Below are positions 53,330 through 62,651 of a stretch of DNA of 64,000 nucleotides, in pieces (within the stretch, counting starts at the first letter, position 1; each line of letters begins with the position of its first letter). The position numbers and the translations under genes are program-made. The notes under the pieces were generated by a model. That model was not told the origin of the DNA. It ran no database searches and worked only from the letters and a program-made list of their open reading frames with translations. Source of the DNA: Georgenia soli (GTDB taxonomy: Bacteria; Actinomycetota; Actinomycetes; Actinomycetales; Actinomycetaceae); contig NZ_PDJI01000004.1 of assembly GCF_002563695.1 (NCBI RefSeq), forward strand, positions 372,001 through 436,000. Direction: 5' to 3'.

Positions 53330-53517
53330 TGCCCGCCCTTCTGCACGAAACCCTGCACGAAGGTCTCGGCGTTGGCCTCCAGCACGGAGTCGATCTCGTC
53401 GAGGAGGTCGTCGACCTCCTGGGTGCGAACCTGGCCGCCGGCGGCGACGGGCGGGCCCATGGGCTCGGATCCCGGGTCGTCCCGGCGGGTCGTGCGGCGC
53501 TGCTCCTGCTCTGCCAT
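53326..53517 (-). CDS. pup: Prokaryotic ubiquitin-like protein Pup
   Basis: A 63-residue, mostly disordered tag protein. Starts MAEQEQRRTTRRDD. The C-terminal half holds the helix that binds ARC/Mpa (VDDLLDEIDSVLEANAETFV), and the end is GFVQKGGQ. The final Gln must be deamidated by Dop before ligation. The ATG at 53515-53517 follows GAGGGAG. Overlaps pafA by 4 bp and lies 32 bp after dop. Confidence 0.97.
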   Translation of the reverse strand: MAEQEQRRTTRRDDPGSEPMGPPVAAGGQVRTQEVDDLLDEIDSVLEANAETFVQGFVQKGGQ

Positions 53518-53549
53518 GTCGTGCTCCCTCCCTCGGGGTTGATCAGATA

Positions 53550-55187
53550 CTAGGACGCCGGGGGCGCCGTGAGGTTCTCGAGGAGCTCCGCGGCCGTGGC
53601 GGACCGCTCCAGGAGTGCGCCGACGTGCTCGCGGGTGCCGCGCAGCGGGTCGTTCATCGGCACCCGGACGAGGTGCTCGTTCTCGGGCACGTCGAGGACC
53701 ACGGACTCCCAGCTGGCGCCGGCCACCTGCCCCGGGTAGCGGGCGACCACCTGACCGCGGAACCACGCCCGGGTGTCGGTGGGCGGGTCGTGCTCGGCGG
53801 CGGCGACGTCGGCGTCGGGCACGAGGCGCTCGAGCCGCCCGGCGGCCGCCAGGCGGTTGACGATGGAGCGCTCGGGGCGCAGGTCGGCCCACTGCAGGTC
53901 GAGAGCCTGCAGCTTCGGGTGGTCCCAGGGCAGCGACTCGCGCCGGCGCATGCCGTCGAGCAGCTGCTTCTTGGCCACCCACTCGACCTCGGCCGCGGCG
54001 CTGACCGGGTCGGTCGCCAGGCGGTCGAGCACGCCGCCCCAGCGCTCCAGCACGTCCGCCGTCGCCCGGTCCACCCCGGCGGGCGGTGCCGCCTGGTGGA
54101 CGGCGTCGGCGATGACGCGCAGGTACTCGCGCTGGATCTCGAGCGCGGTCATCTCGCGCCCGTCGCTGAGCGTGAGCCGGTGGGTCAGCGTGGTGTCGTG
54201 GCTGACCTCCCACGTCTCGCCCACCGGGTTGGCGATCATCAGCGCGTCCAGCGTCATCGGCACGGCGTCCTGCTCGAGGAGCCACAGCACGAGCGAGGTG
54301 GTGCCCATCTTCAGGTACGTGGAGACGTCGAAGAGGTTCGCGTCGCCGCCGATGACGTGCAGGCGCCGGTACCGCTCGGCGTCGGCGTGCGGCTCGTCGC
54401 GGGTGTTGATGATCGGCCGGTTGAACGTCGTCTCGAGCCCGACGTCGTTCTCCACGTAGTCGGCACGCTGGGAGATCTGGAACCCGGGCGTCTGGCTGCG
54501 CTGGCCGATGCCGACCCGGCCCGCACCGCAGAAGATCGGCCGGGTGACGAAGAACGGGGTCAGGTACCGGATGATGTCGCCGAAGTTCACCGACCGGCTC
54601 ACCAGGTAGTTCTCGTGGGTGCCGTACGCGGCACCCTTGCCGTCGACGTTGTTCTTGTAGAGCACCACCTCGGGCAGGCCGGTCACGGCCCGCAGCGCGT
54701 CCATGGCGCCGCGCATCACCAGCTCGCCGGCCCGGTCCCACCGCACCGCGTCCAGCGGGTTGGTGACCTCGGGGCTGGAGTACTCGGGGTGGGCGTGGTC
54801 GACGTACAGGCGCGCACCGTTGCTGAGCACGGCGTTGTTCGCCGTCGGCAGGGCGGCCTCGGCCTCGCTGGGGCGGCGCACGTGGCTGGTCCGCACGCCC
54901 GGCGCCGCGTCGGCGCCGTCCTCGGCGGAGGGGGCGGGGGCCGAGGGGTCGTCCGTGAGCTGGGACGGGTGGGCGGCGGCCCGGTCCAGGCGGAACCCGC
55001 GCGCGTCCGCGAGCGGGTCCTCCCCGGCGTAGTCCCACCGCACGTGCCCGCCGCGCCCCGCGCTGCCCGGGCTCGCGGCGTACGCGGCGACGACGTGCGA
55101 GGAGAGCACCATCGGGTTCGCCTGGGGGTTGCCGGGCTCGATGAGGCCGTACTCGGTCTCGATGCCCATCGGGCGGTGGACGCTCAC
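53550..55187 (-). CDS. dop: Pup deamidase/depupylase
   Basis: A 545-residue paralogue of PafA that deamidates the last Gln of Pup and removes Pup from targets. It has HRPMGIETEYGLIEPGNPQANP, the ARLYVDHAHPEYSSPEVTNP core with the catalytic aspartate, NNVDGKGAAYGTHENYL and NTRDEPHADAERYRRLHVI. A polar insert rich in Asp, Pro and Ala (~75-105) corresponds to the Dop-specific loop. The GTG at 55185-55187 with AGGGAGA upstream is chosen; an ATG six codons on is possible. Between arc and pup, the standard order. Confidence 0.96.
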   Translation of the reverse strand: MSVHRPMGIETEYGLIEPGNPQANPMVLSSHVVAAYAASPGSAGRGGHVRWDYAGEDPLADARGFRLDRAAAHPSQLTDDPSAPAPSAEDGADAAPGVRTSHVRRPSEAEAALPTANNAVLSNGARLYVDHAHPEYSSPEVTNPLDAVRWDRAGELVMRGAMDALRAVTGLPEVVLYKNNVDGKGAAYGTHENYLVSRSVNFGDIIRYLTPFFVTRPIFCGAGRVGIGQRSQTPGFQISQRADYVENDVGLETTFNRPIINTRDEPHADAERYRRLHVIGGDANLFDVSTYLKMGTTSLVLWLLEQDAVPMTLDALMIANPVGETWEVSHDTTLTHRLTLSDGREMTALEIQREYLRVIADAVHQAAPPAGVDRATADVLERWGGVLDRLATDPVSAAAEVEWVAKKQLLDGMRRRESLPWDHPKLQALDLQWADLRPERSIVNRLAAAGRLERLVPDADVAAAEHDPPTDTRAWFRGQVVARYPGQVAGASWESVVLDVPENEHLVRVPMNDPLRGTREHVGALLERSATAAELLENLTAPPAS

Positions 55188-55203
55188 GTGTCTCCCTCGT
55201 GCT

Positions 55204-57060
55204 CTACAGGTACCCCGGCACCGGGGTGATCGTCTCGATGCCGTCCTCGGACATCTCCCCGCCGAGCGCCACGCCGCCCTTGCGGTGCGCTGGGCTCGAC
55301 CCGCCCGAGGACGACGACGCATCCTCGGCCCCGCCGTCGCCCGCGCCCGGTCCGCCGTCGTCCGCGCCCGGTCCTCCGGTGCCCGCGAGGGCGGTCGGCG
55401 CCGTCGAGTGGTGCCCGACCCGCCCGGCCAGGCCCCGCGGGGCCATGCCCTCGGCGCGGGCCAGGGTGCGCAGGTAGGTGATGCGCTCGCCCTTCTTGCC
55501 GCTGACGCGGGCCCAGTCGTCGGGGTTGGTGGTGTTGGGCAGGTCCTCGTTCTCGCGCATCTCCGCCGCGAGCGCGCCGAGCAGGTGCTCGGTGCGCAGG
55601 CCGCGGCCGCCGGAGGCGAGCAGGTCCTTGATGGCCCGCTTCTTCGCGCGGTCGACGATGTTGGCGATCATCGCGCCGGAGGCGAAGTCCTTGAAGTGGA
55701 GGACCTCCTTGTCGCCGCTGGCGTAGGTGACCTCGAGGAACTCCGTCTCGGCGGTCGTGGCGTACAGCGCGTCCACGACCGTGCCGATCATGGCCTCGAC
55801 GGTGGCCGCCGGGTCGCCGCCGTAGCGGGCGAGCTCGTCCTCGTGCAGCGGCAGGTCGGGGGTGAGGTACTTGGCGAAGATCTCGCGTGCGCCCTCGGCG
55901 TCGGGCCGCTCGATCTTGATCTTCACGTCCAGGCGGCCGGGCCGCAGGATGGCGGGGTCGATCATGTCCTCGCGGTTCGAGGCGCCGATGACGATGACGT
56001 TCTCGAGCTTCTCCACGCCGTCGATCTCGCTGAGCAGCTGCGGCACCACCGTGGTCTCGACGTCGGAGCTGACACCGGTGCCGCGGGTGCGGAAGAGCGA
56101 CTCCATCTCGTCGAAGAAGATCACCACGGGGATGCCACGGGCGGCCTTCTCGCGGGCGCGGGCGAAGATCACCCGGACCTGCCGCTCCGTCTCGCCGACG
56201 TACTTGTTGAGCAGCTCCGGGCCCTTGATGTTGAGGAAGTAGCTGCGCGGCCCCTCCGACCGGCCGGCCGGCTCCTCGCCGCGCTCGACACGCTTGTTCT
56301 CCGCCGTCACGGCGAGCGAGGTGGCCACGGCCTTGGCGATGAGCGTCTTGCCGCAGCCGGGCGGGCCGTACAGGAGCACGCCCTTCGGGGGCTTCAGGCC
56401 GTGCTCGCGGTAGAGGTCGGGGTGGAGGAACGGCAGCTCGACGGTGTCGCGGATCTGCTCGATCTGCGGGCCGAGGCCACCGATGTCCGAGTACTCGGTG
56501 TCCGGCACCTCCTCCAGCAGCAGCTCCTCGACCTCGGAGCGCACCACACGCTCGGTGACGAAGCCGGTGCGCGGGTCCGCGGTCAGGGCGTCGCCGACCC
56601 GTACGCCGGAGGTGAGCAGCGGGCCGGCCAGCCGCATGACGCGCTCGTCGTCGGTGCGCGCCAGGACCAGGACGCGGTCGCCGTCGAGGATCTCCTTGAC
56701 GGTGACGATCTCCCCGGTGGTCTCGTAGGTGCCGGCGCCGATGACGAGCAGCTGCTCGTTGAGGCGGACCTCCTGGCCGGGGCGGAGCGCCCCGAGCGGG
56801 ACGGCCGCGGAGACGGCGAGGCGCATCTTGCGCCCGCCGACGAAGACGTCGGCCTCGCGCTCGTCGAGGTGGCCCGCGAGGAACGTGCCGTAGGAGCCCG
56901 GCGGCTTCGAGATCGAGTCGAGCTGCTCCTGGAGCTGGACGAGCCGCTGGCGCGCGGTGTCGAGCGCCTGCGCCAGCCGCTCGTTCTTGCCCGCGAGCGA
57001 GATGGCCTGCTGCTCGAGCTCGCGCGCGCGGCCCTCGCTGAAGCGGTCGGCCTGTGTCAT
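55204..57060 (-). CDS. arc: Proteasome-associated AAA ATPase ARC/Mpa
   Basis: A 618-residue ring ATPase that captures Pup and unfolds pupylated proteins. Coiled coil ~10-50, tandem OB domains ~55-175, AAA module from ~190 with Walker A GPPGCGKT (232-239) and Walker B FFDE (315-318), and the pore region downstream. The C-terminus ends VPGYL, close to the GQYL tail that docks Mpa on the 20S proteasome; a Gly/Asp/Ser-rich linker precedes it. The ATG at 57058-57060 starts [15 protein letters not shown]; longer upstream reading is not protein-like. No 20S subunit gene is in the window. Confidence 0.95.
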   Translation of the reverse strand: MTQADRFSEGRARELEQQAISLAGKNERLAQALDTARQRLVQLQEQLDSISKPPGSYGTFLAGHLDEREADVFVGGRKMRLAVSAAVPLGALRPGQEVRLNEQLLVIGAGTYETTGEIVTVKEILDGDRVLVLARTDDERVMRLAGPLLTSGVRVGDALTADPRTGFVTERVVRSEVEELLLEEVPDTEYSDIGGLGPQIEQIRDTVELPFLHPDLYREHGLKPPKGVLLYGPPGCGKTLIAKAVATSLAVTAENKRVERGEEPAGRSEGPRSYFLNIKGPELLNKYVGETERQVRVIFARAREKAARGIPVVIFFDEMESLFRTRGTGVSSDVETTVVPQLLSEIDGVEKLENVIVIGASNREDMIDPAILRPGRLDVKIKIERPDAEGAREIFAKYLTPDLPLHEDELARYGGDPAATVEAMIGTVVDALYATTAETEFLEVTYASGDKEVLHFKDFASGAMIANIVDRAKKRAIKDLLASGGRGLRTEHLLGALAAEMRENEDLPNTTNPDDWARVSGKKGERITYLRTLARAEGMAPRGLAGRVGHHSTAPTALAGTGGPGADDGGPGAGDGGAEDASSSSGGSSPAHRKGGVALGGEMSEDGIETITPVPGYL

Positions 57061-57187
57061 GACGTTCCCTTCGTCGATCGACTCGTCCAGCCTAGGCGCT
57101 GGCACGGACACGTCGACCGCGGCGTCCACCTCTCGACAGGCGGCCGGTGTCGCGCTTTCCTGAACGGGAAGAGGCAGGAGGCTCCAG

Positions 57188-57364
57188 ATGGCACGCAACA
57201 AGAAGCCGGGGAGCGGCTCCCGGCCGATCGAGGCCGTGGGAACCGCGGTGGCGGCGTTCGTGGGGGTCGCGAAGCAGCACCCCGCGCTCACGGTCGCCGC
57301 CGTCCTGGCCCTGCTGGTGCTCGTACGGGTGGCCCGGGCCGGCTCCACCGGCACGACGGTCTGA
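57188..57364 (+). CDS. 58-residue small membrane protein
   Basis: A short gene on the strand opposite to its neighbours. The protein starts [18 protein letters not shown], has one hydrophobic segment ([16 protein letters not shown], ~33-48) and ends [11 protein letters not shown] strong AGGAGG site at 57175-57180 and a normal spacing to the ATG support it. The N-terminal positive charge suggests the N-terminus is inside the cell. It sits between arc and trmI, divergent from arc. I do not recognise a family. Confidence 0.7.
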   Translation: MARNKKPGSGSRPIEAVGTAVAAFVGVAKQHPALTVAAVLALLVLVRVARAGSTGTTV

Positions 57365-57395
57365 GCCGCCGCCCGGCGTCAGACCTGGCCCGGCG

Positions 57396-58571
57396 TCAGG
57401 CCTCGTCGGGCGTGGCGGCCGACGGCTGCGACGGCTGCGACGGCGATCCAGGCTGCGCCGTCGGCCCGGGCTGCGACGCCATGCCCGTCTGCTCCATCTC
57501 GGCACGGCGGTGGATGTCGCGCCGCACGCGCCGGATCTTCTTGTCCGAGACGGCCCGCTCGCCCACGTCCACCGGGCTCCACTCGCCGTCGGCCGGGTAG
57601 GCGCCCTTGGCCGGGCGGCGGGTGCGCTGCGGCGGCACGTGCCCGGGCGCCAGCCGGCGCGTGGTGACGAGGAAGCCGGTGTGCCCGATCATCCGGTGGT
57701 CCGGGCGCACGGCGAGCCCCTGGACGTGCCAGGTGCGCACCATCGACTCCCACGCCTGGGGCTCGGTGAACTGCTCGGTGGCGCGCAGGTCCTCGACGAA
57801 CCGGCTCAGCTGCGTGGTGGTGGCCACGTAGGCGGTGAGGACGCCGCCGGGCGTCAGCGCGTCGGCCGCGACGGCGAGGTTCTCCCACGGGGCGAGCATG
57901 TCGAGCACCATGCGGTCCACCGAGCCGGGCTCGACGGCGTCGGGGAGCACGTCGGCGAGGTCCCCGGTGCGGACCTCCCACGCGGGGTGGGGGCCGCCGA
58001 ACCACGACTCGACGTTGCCGATGGCGATGTCGGCGAAGTCCTCGCGCCGCTCCACGGAGATGAGGTGCCCGCGCTCCCCGACGGCGGAGAGCAGGCTCAT
58101 GCTGAGCGCGCCGGAGCCGACGCCGGCCTCGACCACGGTGGCGCCCGGGAAGATGTCGCCCATCTGCACGATCTGGCCGGCGTCCTTGGGGTAGACCACG
58201 GCGGCGCCGCGCGGCATCGAGAGGACGTAGTCGCTGAGCAGCGGGCGCAGCGCGAGCAGCTCGTGCCCGGTGGCGGTGGTGAGGACGGTCCCCTCCGGCC
58301 GGCCGATGAGCTCGGTGTGCCGGAAGGAGCCGCGCTGGGACTGGAAGTACCCGTCGACGGTCAGCAGGACCGTGTACAGGCGGCCCTTGGAGTCGGTCAG
58401 CTGCACCCGCTCCCCCGCGCGCAGCGGTCCGCGGCGGCGCCCGGCGCCGGGAAGGCCCGCCGCGTCCTCGGGGTCCGTCGTGGTCTCGGGGAGCGCCGCG
58501 TCCTCGGGGACGGTCGCGGTCTCGAGGTCGCCGTCGGGGGCGGTGGGCTGGAGGTCGGGCTCGCTGGTCAC
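57396..58571 (-). CDS. trmI: tRNA (adenine(58)-N1)-methyltransferase
   Basis: A 391-residue SAM-dependent enzyme that makes m1A58 in the T loop of tRNA. An acidic N-terminal tail (~1-48) precedes the N-terminal beta domain (GERVQLTDSKGRLYTVLL). The SAM motif is VVEAGVGSGALSMSLL (147-162), with SVERREDFADIA next and VLDMLAPWENL at the catalytic site. The C-terminal ~60 residues are polar and Pro/Gln/Ser-rich. The GTG at 58569-58571, 11 bp after the site-2 protease stop, is chosen; the long frame upstream is a shadow. Commonly next to arc in actinobacteria. Confidence 0.93.
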   Translation of the reverse strand: MTSEPDLQPTAPDGDLETATVPEDAALPETTTDPEDAAGLPGAGRRRGPLRAGERVQLTDSKGRLYTVLLTVDGYFQSQRGSFRHTELIGRPEGTVLTTATGHELLALRPLLSDYVLSMPRGAAVVYPKDAGQIVQMGDIFPGATVVEAGVGSGALSMSLLSAVGERGHLISVERREDFADIAIGNVESWFGGPHPAWEVRTGDLADVLPDAVEPGSVDRMVLDMLAPWENLAVAADALTPGGVLTAYVATTTQLSRFVEDLRATEQFTEPQAWESMVRTWHVQGLAVRPDHRMIGHTGFLVTTRRLAPGHVPPQRTRRPAKGAYPADGEWSPVDVGERAVSDKKIRRVRRDIHRRAEMEQTGMASQPGPTAQPGSPSQPSQPSAATPDEA

Positions 58572-58582
58572 GACGGGCGAGT

Positions 58583-59725
58583 CTACGGGCGGCGCGACTG
58601 CAGGGCCCGGGCCACCGCGGCGACCTCGACCACACCGAGGACGGTGACGCCGTCGTGCAGGACGACGACGGGCCCGTGCCGCTGGGCGACGCTCACCGCG
58701 GTGACGGCCTCGGGCCCGGTCAGCGCGGTCACCACCTGCTGGGGCGCGAGGGGGCGGGCCACGGCGGTCACCGGCGTGACCGAGCGGTGCTCGTACGGCA
58801 CGTCGCGGACGGCGGAAGGCTCCACGACGGCCACGGGGCGGCCGGCGTGGACCAGGACGACGGCGGCGCCCTGCCCGGCCAGCGCGTTCTCCACCTGCGA
58901 GACGGTGGCGGCGTCGTCGAGCACGAGCGTCGGCAGGGCGAGCCGGCGCAGGTCGATCCCCTCGGCGCTGCGCCGCGCCTCGGCACGACGTAGCGCCTGG
59001 CCCGCCCCGGACCACATGAACGCGCCGAGCAGGATCATCCAGATGGCGGAGGAGAGGTTGGGCTGGCGGCCCTCGAGCAGCGGGCGGCCGAGGACCCAAA
59101 GGAGCACGGCCACCACGACGACGCGGCCGCCCCAGGCGGCCACGACCGTCCCGCGGTTGCGGTCGCCGGTAGCGGCCCACACGATCGCCTCGAGGATCTG
59201 CCCGCCGTCGAGCGGCAGGCCCGGCAGGAGGTTGAACCCGGCGACGAGCCCGTTGGAGAGCACTGCGCCCCACAGGATCAGCAGGCCGGGTCCCGTGGGG
59301 TCGAGGGAGACCACCGCGCCCCAGGCGGCGAGCGCGAGCGCGGCGTTGGCGAGCGGGCCGGCGGCGGAGACGACGGCGGAGGAGCCCGGCCCCGGCAGCT
59401 CCGTCTCGAAGGACGTGTGCCCGCCCCAGAAGGTCAGGACGTACTCGCGCGGCCGGGCGCCCAGCCGCTGCCCGGTCAGCCCGTGCGCGAGCTCGTGGAC
59501 GAGCACCGAGACGAGGAGCATCACGACGAACGCGAGCGTCGTGAGCACGACGGTGCCCATGCCGGCCGTCGGCACGAGCCGTCGCACGACCGGGAAGTAC
59601 AGCGTCACGAGGACGGCGGCGACCAGCACCCAGGACGGCGCCAGCACCACGGGGATGCCCCCGACCCGGCCGATCACCCAGCCCGACCCGGTGCGCGTGC
59701 CCACGGGCGTGCTGGAGCGGCTCAT
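58583..59725 (-). CDS. Site-2 protease family zinc metalloprotease
   Basis: A 380-residue membrane protease. Zinc motif HELAH (77-81) lies in a membrane segment, and the third ligand motif NLLPGLPLDGGQ is at ~165-177. The C-terminal part (~260-380) resembles a pair of CBS domains (LVLDDAATVSQVENALAG, VLHDGVTVLGVVEVAAV). Such proteins cut membrane-bound targets; none is identified here. The ATG at 59723-59725 is 6 nt after a TAGGCT box. Divergent from the RecB-like gene; the same order is frequent in actinobacteria. Confidence 0.9.
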   Translation of the reverse strand: MSRSSTPVGTRTGSGWVIGRVGGIPVVLAPSWVLVAAVLVTLYFPVVRRLVPTAGMGTVVLTTLAFVVMLLVSVLVHELAHGLTGQRLGARPREYVLTFWGGHTSFETELPGPGSSAVVSAAGPLANAALALAAWGAVVSLDPTGPGLLILWGAVLSNGLVAGFNLLPGLPLDGGQILEAIVWAATGDRNRGTVVAAWGGRVVVVAVLLWVLGRPLLEGRQPNLSSAIWMILLGAFMWSGAGQALRRAEARRSAEGIDLRRLALPTLVLDDAATVSQVENALAGQGAAVVLVHAGRPVAVVEPSAVRDVPYEHRSVTPVTAVARPLAPQQVVTALTGPEAVTAVSVAQRHGPVVVLHDGVTVLGVVEVAAVARALQSRRP

Positions 59726-59731
59726 CGCCCC

Positions 59732-59737
59732 AGCCTA
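59732..59737 (-). promoter_or_regulatory. -10 box of leaderless site-2 protease promoter
   Basis: TAGGCT on the minus strand, then 6 nt and the ATG. The transcript likely continues into trmI. Confidence 0.45.
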
Positions 59738-59841
59738 TGCGGGCGGGGGAGACCGGGCGGCCACCGCTCACGTCTGCTTCCCCAGGGGTGCAGCGTGCCG
59801 GACACCCTGTGGGGCGTTGACCGGCTGTGTCGGTGGCCAGG

Positions 59842-59849
59842 GTTAACGT
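59842..59849 (+). promoter_or_regulatory. -10 box of leaderless RecB-like gene promoter
   Basis: TTAACGT ending 7 nt before the ATG at 59857. This supports the ATG at 59857 over the earlier in-frame GTG at 59827. Confidence 0.45.
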
Positions 59850-59856
59850 GAACGGC

Positions 59857-60852
59857 ATGACGCAGACGACCCAGCGCGAGGCCTCGCCGGTACCCGTTCC
59901 GACCGATCTCCCGGCGGACTCCCTCGCGTCCGGTGTCGCCACCCTCAGCTCGCCCGAGGTGCTCTCCCCCGAGGCGCCGACGCCGGACGCGCTCACCCCG
60001 GACGCGCCGACGCCGGACGAGGCGGTGGAGCGTCGCCGTGCGGCGATCTCCCCCTCGCGCGCCAAGGACTTCCGGCAGTGCCCGCTGCTGTTCCGCTACC
60101 GGGCCGTCGACCGGCTGCCCGAGCCGCCGAGCCAGGCTGCCGTCAAGGGTTCGCTCGTGCACGCCGTCCTCGAGCACCTCTTCGACCTGCCCGCGCCCCG
60201 GCGGACCGAGGAGGCCGCGCAGGAGCTGCTGGACCCGCAGTGGCAGGAGCTGCAGGCCTCACGCCCCGACGTGCTGAGCATGTTCTCCGGCCCGGAGGAC
60301 CTCGGCGCGTGGCTCGCCGAGGCGCGCAGCCTGCTCACCCAGTACTTCCGGATGGAGAACCCCACGCGGCTGGAGCCCGCCGAGCGCGAGATGCTCGTGG
60401 AGACCGAGCTGGCGTCGGGGATCCTGCTGCGCGGGTTCGTGGACCGCATGGATGTCGCCCCGAACGGCATGGTGCGGGTGGTCGACTACAAGACCGGCCG
60501 GTCCCCGCACCCCCGGTACCAGGACGAGGCGCTGTTCCAGATGCGGTTCTACGCGCTGATGATCTGGCGCCTCCACGGCCGGGTGCCCGCCCGCCTGCAG
60601 CTGGTCTACCTCGGTGACGGGCGCACCCTCACCCACGACCCGAAGGAGGAGGAGCTCGTCGCGCTCGAGCGGGACCTGGAGTCGCTGTGGGCGACGATCT
60701 CCGAGTCGGCCCGCAGCCAGAGGTTCGCCTACCGCACGTCCAAGCTGTGCTCGTGGTGCTCGTTCCAGTCGCTGTGCCCGGCGTTCGGCGGCGAGGTGCC
60801 GCCCCTGCCGCCCGGCGGGGTCGAGCACCTGCTCACCGTCCAGGCCGTGTGA
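59857..60852 (+). CDS. RecB-family PD-(D/E)XK nuclease with iron-sulfur cysteines
   Basis: A 331-residue Cas4/AddB-like exonuclease. Cysteines C75 (DFRQCPLLFRYRAVDRLP) and C298, C301, C307 (KLCSWCSFQSLCPAF) form the layout of a 4Fe-4S cluster. The nuclease core reads LLRGFVDRMDVAPNGMVRV then VDYKTGR. The first ~60 residues are a Pro/Thr/Ala-rich repeat (PEAPTPDALTPDAPTPDEA) outside the fold. It is standalone, without helicase partners, as usual for this family in actinobacteria next to trmI. Likely acts in DNA repair; exact role not known. The start is chosen from the promoter spacing. Confidence 0.88.
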   Translation: MTQTTQREASPVPVPTDLPADSLASGVATLSSPEVLSPEAPTPDALTPDAPTPDEAVERRRAAISPSRAKDFRQCPLLFRYRAVDRLPEPPSQAAVKGSLVHAVLEHLFDLPAPRRTEEAAQELLDPQWQELQASRPDVLSMFSGPEDLGAWLAEARSLLTQYFRMENPTRLEPAEREMLVETELASGILLRGFVDRMDVAPNGMVRVVDYKTGRSPHPRYQDEALFQMRFYALMIWRLHGRVPARLQLVYLGDGRTLTHDPKEEELVALERDLESLWATISESARSQRFAYRTSKLCSWCSFQSLCPAFGGEVPPLPPGGVEHLLTVQAV

Positions 60853-60859
60853 GGCTGGC

Positions 60860-61567
60860 TCAGCGCCCGGTGCGATTCGCGGCGGCGAGCTCGTCCACGA
60901 CCTCACCCTCGAGGATCCGGGCCAGCAGGTCCAGGTCCACGCCCTCGAGGGAGCGCAGCCGGCTCAGCGTGTCCTGAGCGTCCACCTCGACCATGAGCGG
61001 CACCGCGATGGTCCGGGCGCCCGAGGCCAGTGCCGCGGTCACGCCCACGGTGGAGTCCTCGATCGCGATGCAGCGGGCCGGGTCGACCCCGAGCCGCTCG
61101 GCCGCGGTCAGGTACGCCTCCGGGTGCGGCTTGCCGCGCGTCACCTGGTCGCCGGTCACCACCTCCTGGAACGACCCTGCGGGCGCTGCCTGCACGACGG
61201 CGCCCGCGAAGTTCTCGTACGACATGGTCACCAGCGCGCACGGCACCCCCGCGGACCGCAGGGTCCCGAGGAGCTCCAGCGCGCCCGGGCGCCACGGCGC
61301 ACCGTGCTCCCGCACCTGGGCCACCACACCGGCGAGGATCTCCTCGACGAGGTCGGCCGGCTCCCCGCCGATGCCGGTCTGCTCCTGGATGATCCGCGCC
61401 GAGGTGATCAGGTCGTTGCCGATCAGCTGGAGCCCCTGCTCCTGGGTCCACGTGCCGCCGTGCCGCGCGACGACCGCCGTCTCGGCGGCCATCCAGTAGG
61501 GCTCGGTGTCCACGAGGGTGCCGTCCATGTCCCACAGCACGGCGTCCGGAAGTTGCCTGTCGCTCAC
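60860..61567 (-). CDS. HAD-superfamily phosphatase
   Basis: A 235-residue haloacid-dehalogenase hydrolase of the phosphoglycolate/beta-phosphoglucomutase type. Nucleophile D13 and acid D15 are in LWDMDGTLVDTEPYW; motif II is VTMSYENF; motif III/IV read VTRGKPHPEAYLTA and IAIEDSTVG. An alpha-helical cap domain covers ~20-90. Substrate unknown. The GTG at 61565-61567 is 6 nt after a TAGGGT box (61574-61579, minus). Divergent from the PAC2 gene; convergent with the RecB-like gene with 7 bp between stops. Confidence 0.88.
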   Translation of the reverse strand: MSDRQLPDAVLWDMDGTLVDTEPYWMAAETAVVARHGGTWTQEQGLQLIGNDLITSARIIQEQTGIGGEPADLVEEILAGVVAQVREHGAPWRPGALELLGTLRSAGVPCALVTMSYENFAGAVVQAAPAGSFQEVVTGDQVTRGKPHPEAYLTAAERLGVDPARCIAIEDSTVGVTAALASGARTIAVPLMVEVDAQDTLSRLRSLEGVDLDLLARILEGEVVDELAAANRTGR

Positions 61568-61573
61568 CCGACG

Positions 61574-61593
61574 ACCCTATCCGCGCCTAATGT
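61574..61593. promoter_or_regulatory. Back-to-back -10 boxes of the HAD and PAC2 genes
   Basis: TAGGGT on the minus strand (61579-61574) and TAATGT on the plus strand (61588-61593), each 6 nt from its start codon. The two promoters face away from each other with 8 bp between the boxes, so their -35 regions overlap the other gene's promoter. Confidence 0.45.
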
Positions 61594-61599
61594 GGCCTC

Positions 61600-62547
61600 A
61601 TGACCACCAGCGAGCCGAGCAAGAAGGACACCACCGGCGGCGAGACACCGGTGGAGGCTCCCGAGGAGAAGGTCGCGGGCAAGGAGCTGCCGCCCGCGAT
61701 CCTGCTCGCCAGCTTCGAGGGCTGGAACGACGCCGGCGGCGCCGCGTCGCAGGCCCTCGACGTCGTCGCCGACGCCTGGGACGCCGAGGTGGTCCACGAG
61801 CTCGACGCGCAGGACTACCACGACTTCCAGGTCAACCGCCCGCACGTGAGCATGGACGAGGACGGCAACCGCGTGCTGACGTGGCCGTCGACCACCGTGT
61901 CGGTGGCACGGGCCCCGATCTCGGGCCGTCGCGTCGTCCTCGTGCAGGGGGTCGAGCCGTCGTTCCACTGGCGGGACTACTGCGAGGAGATCCTCGAGGT
62001 GGCCCAGGGGCTCGAGGTGGGCACCGTCGTCGGCGTCGGCGCGCTGCTCGCCGACGTCCCGCACTCGAGGCCCATCCCCGTGCAGACCACCTCCAGCGAC
62101 CCGCAGGTCCAGGCGCTCCTCGGCATCGAGGGCTCCGAGTACGAGGGCCCCTCCGGGATCGTCGGCGTGCTCACCCACTTCGCGGCGGAGCAGCGCCTGC
62201 ACACCCTCAACGTCTGGGCGGCGGTGCCCCACTACGTGGCGCAGCCGCCCTCGCCGAAGGCGACGCTCGCGATCCTGCTGCGCCTGGAGGAGCTCGTCGG
62301 CGAGCCGCTCCCGGTCGGTGACCTGCCCGAGGACGCCCGCGCCTGGCAGGCCGGCGTCGACGAGCTCGCGGGCCAGGACCCCGACGTCGCCGAGTACATC
62401 CAGCAGCTCGAGGAGGTCAAGGACACCGCCGAGCTGCCGGAGGCCTCCGGCGAGGCGATCGCCCGCGAGTTCGAGCGGTACCTACGCCGTCGGGACATCC
62501 GCGGGGACAAGGGTGACAAGGGCGGCCAGGGGCCGGCCGGCCTCTGA
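61600..62547 (+). CDS. PAC2-family protein
   Basis: A 315-residue protein of the PAC2 family, named after a eukaryotic proteasome-assembly chaperone but in actinobacteria of unknown function. It has AILLASFEGWNDAGGAASQA, then VVHELDAQDYHDFQVNRPHV, TVVGVGALLADVPHSRPIP and SEYEGPSGIVGVL. The C-terminal ~40 residues end in a Gly/Lys/Asp-rich tail (GDKGDKGGQGPAGL). ATG at 61600 with a leaderless promoter. Near, but not in, the Pup locus; a functional link cannot be claimed. Confidence 0.88.
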   Translation: MTTSEPSKKDTTGGETPVEAPEEKVAGKELPPAILLASFEGWNDAGGAASQALDVVADAWDAEVVHELDAQDYHDFQVNRPHVSMDEDGNRVLTWPSTTVSVARAPISGRRVVLVQGVEPSFHWRDYCEEILEVAQGLEVGTVVGVGALLADVPHSRPIPVQTTSSDPQVQALLGIEGSEYEGPSGIVGVLTHFAAEQRLHTLNVWAAVPHYVAQPPSPKATLAILLRLEELVGEPLPVGDLPEDARAWQAGVDELAGQDPDVAEYIQQLEEVKDTAELPEASGEAIAREFERYLRRRDIRGDKGDKGGQGPAGL

Positions 62548-62564
62548 GGCCGCGCTCACGGCAC

Positions 62565-62582
62565 GACGACGCAAGCGTCGTC
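62565..62582 (+). terminator. Small hairpin after the PAC2 gene
   Basis: GACGACGC (62565-62572) and GCGTCGTC (62575-62582) form a short stem 17 nt past the PAC2 stop. Weak candidate terminator. The rest of 62548-62748 carries only the promoter below. Confidence 0.35.
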
Positions 62583-62651
62583 CGCATCGCGGGACGAACC
62601 CCGGCGTGGTGTCCGACCCACGGGACGGGACGGACATTTCGGGCACTTCTC

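Noticed and set aside
53518..53549. Remnants of prcB/prcA near pup
   Set aside because: The pup-pafA junction is a 4-bp overlap and the dop-pup gap is 32 bp; no proteasome sequence fits in either.
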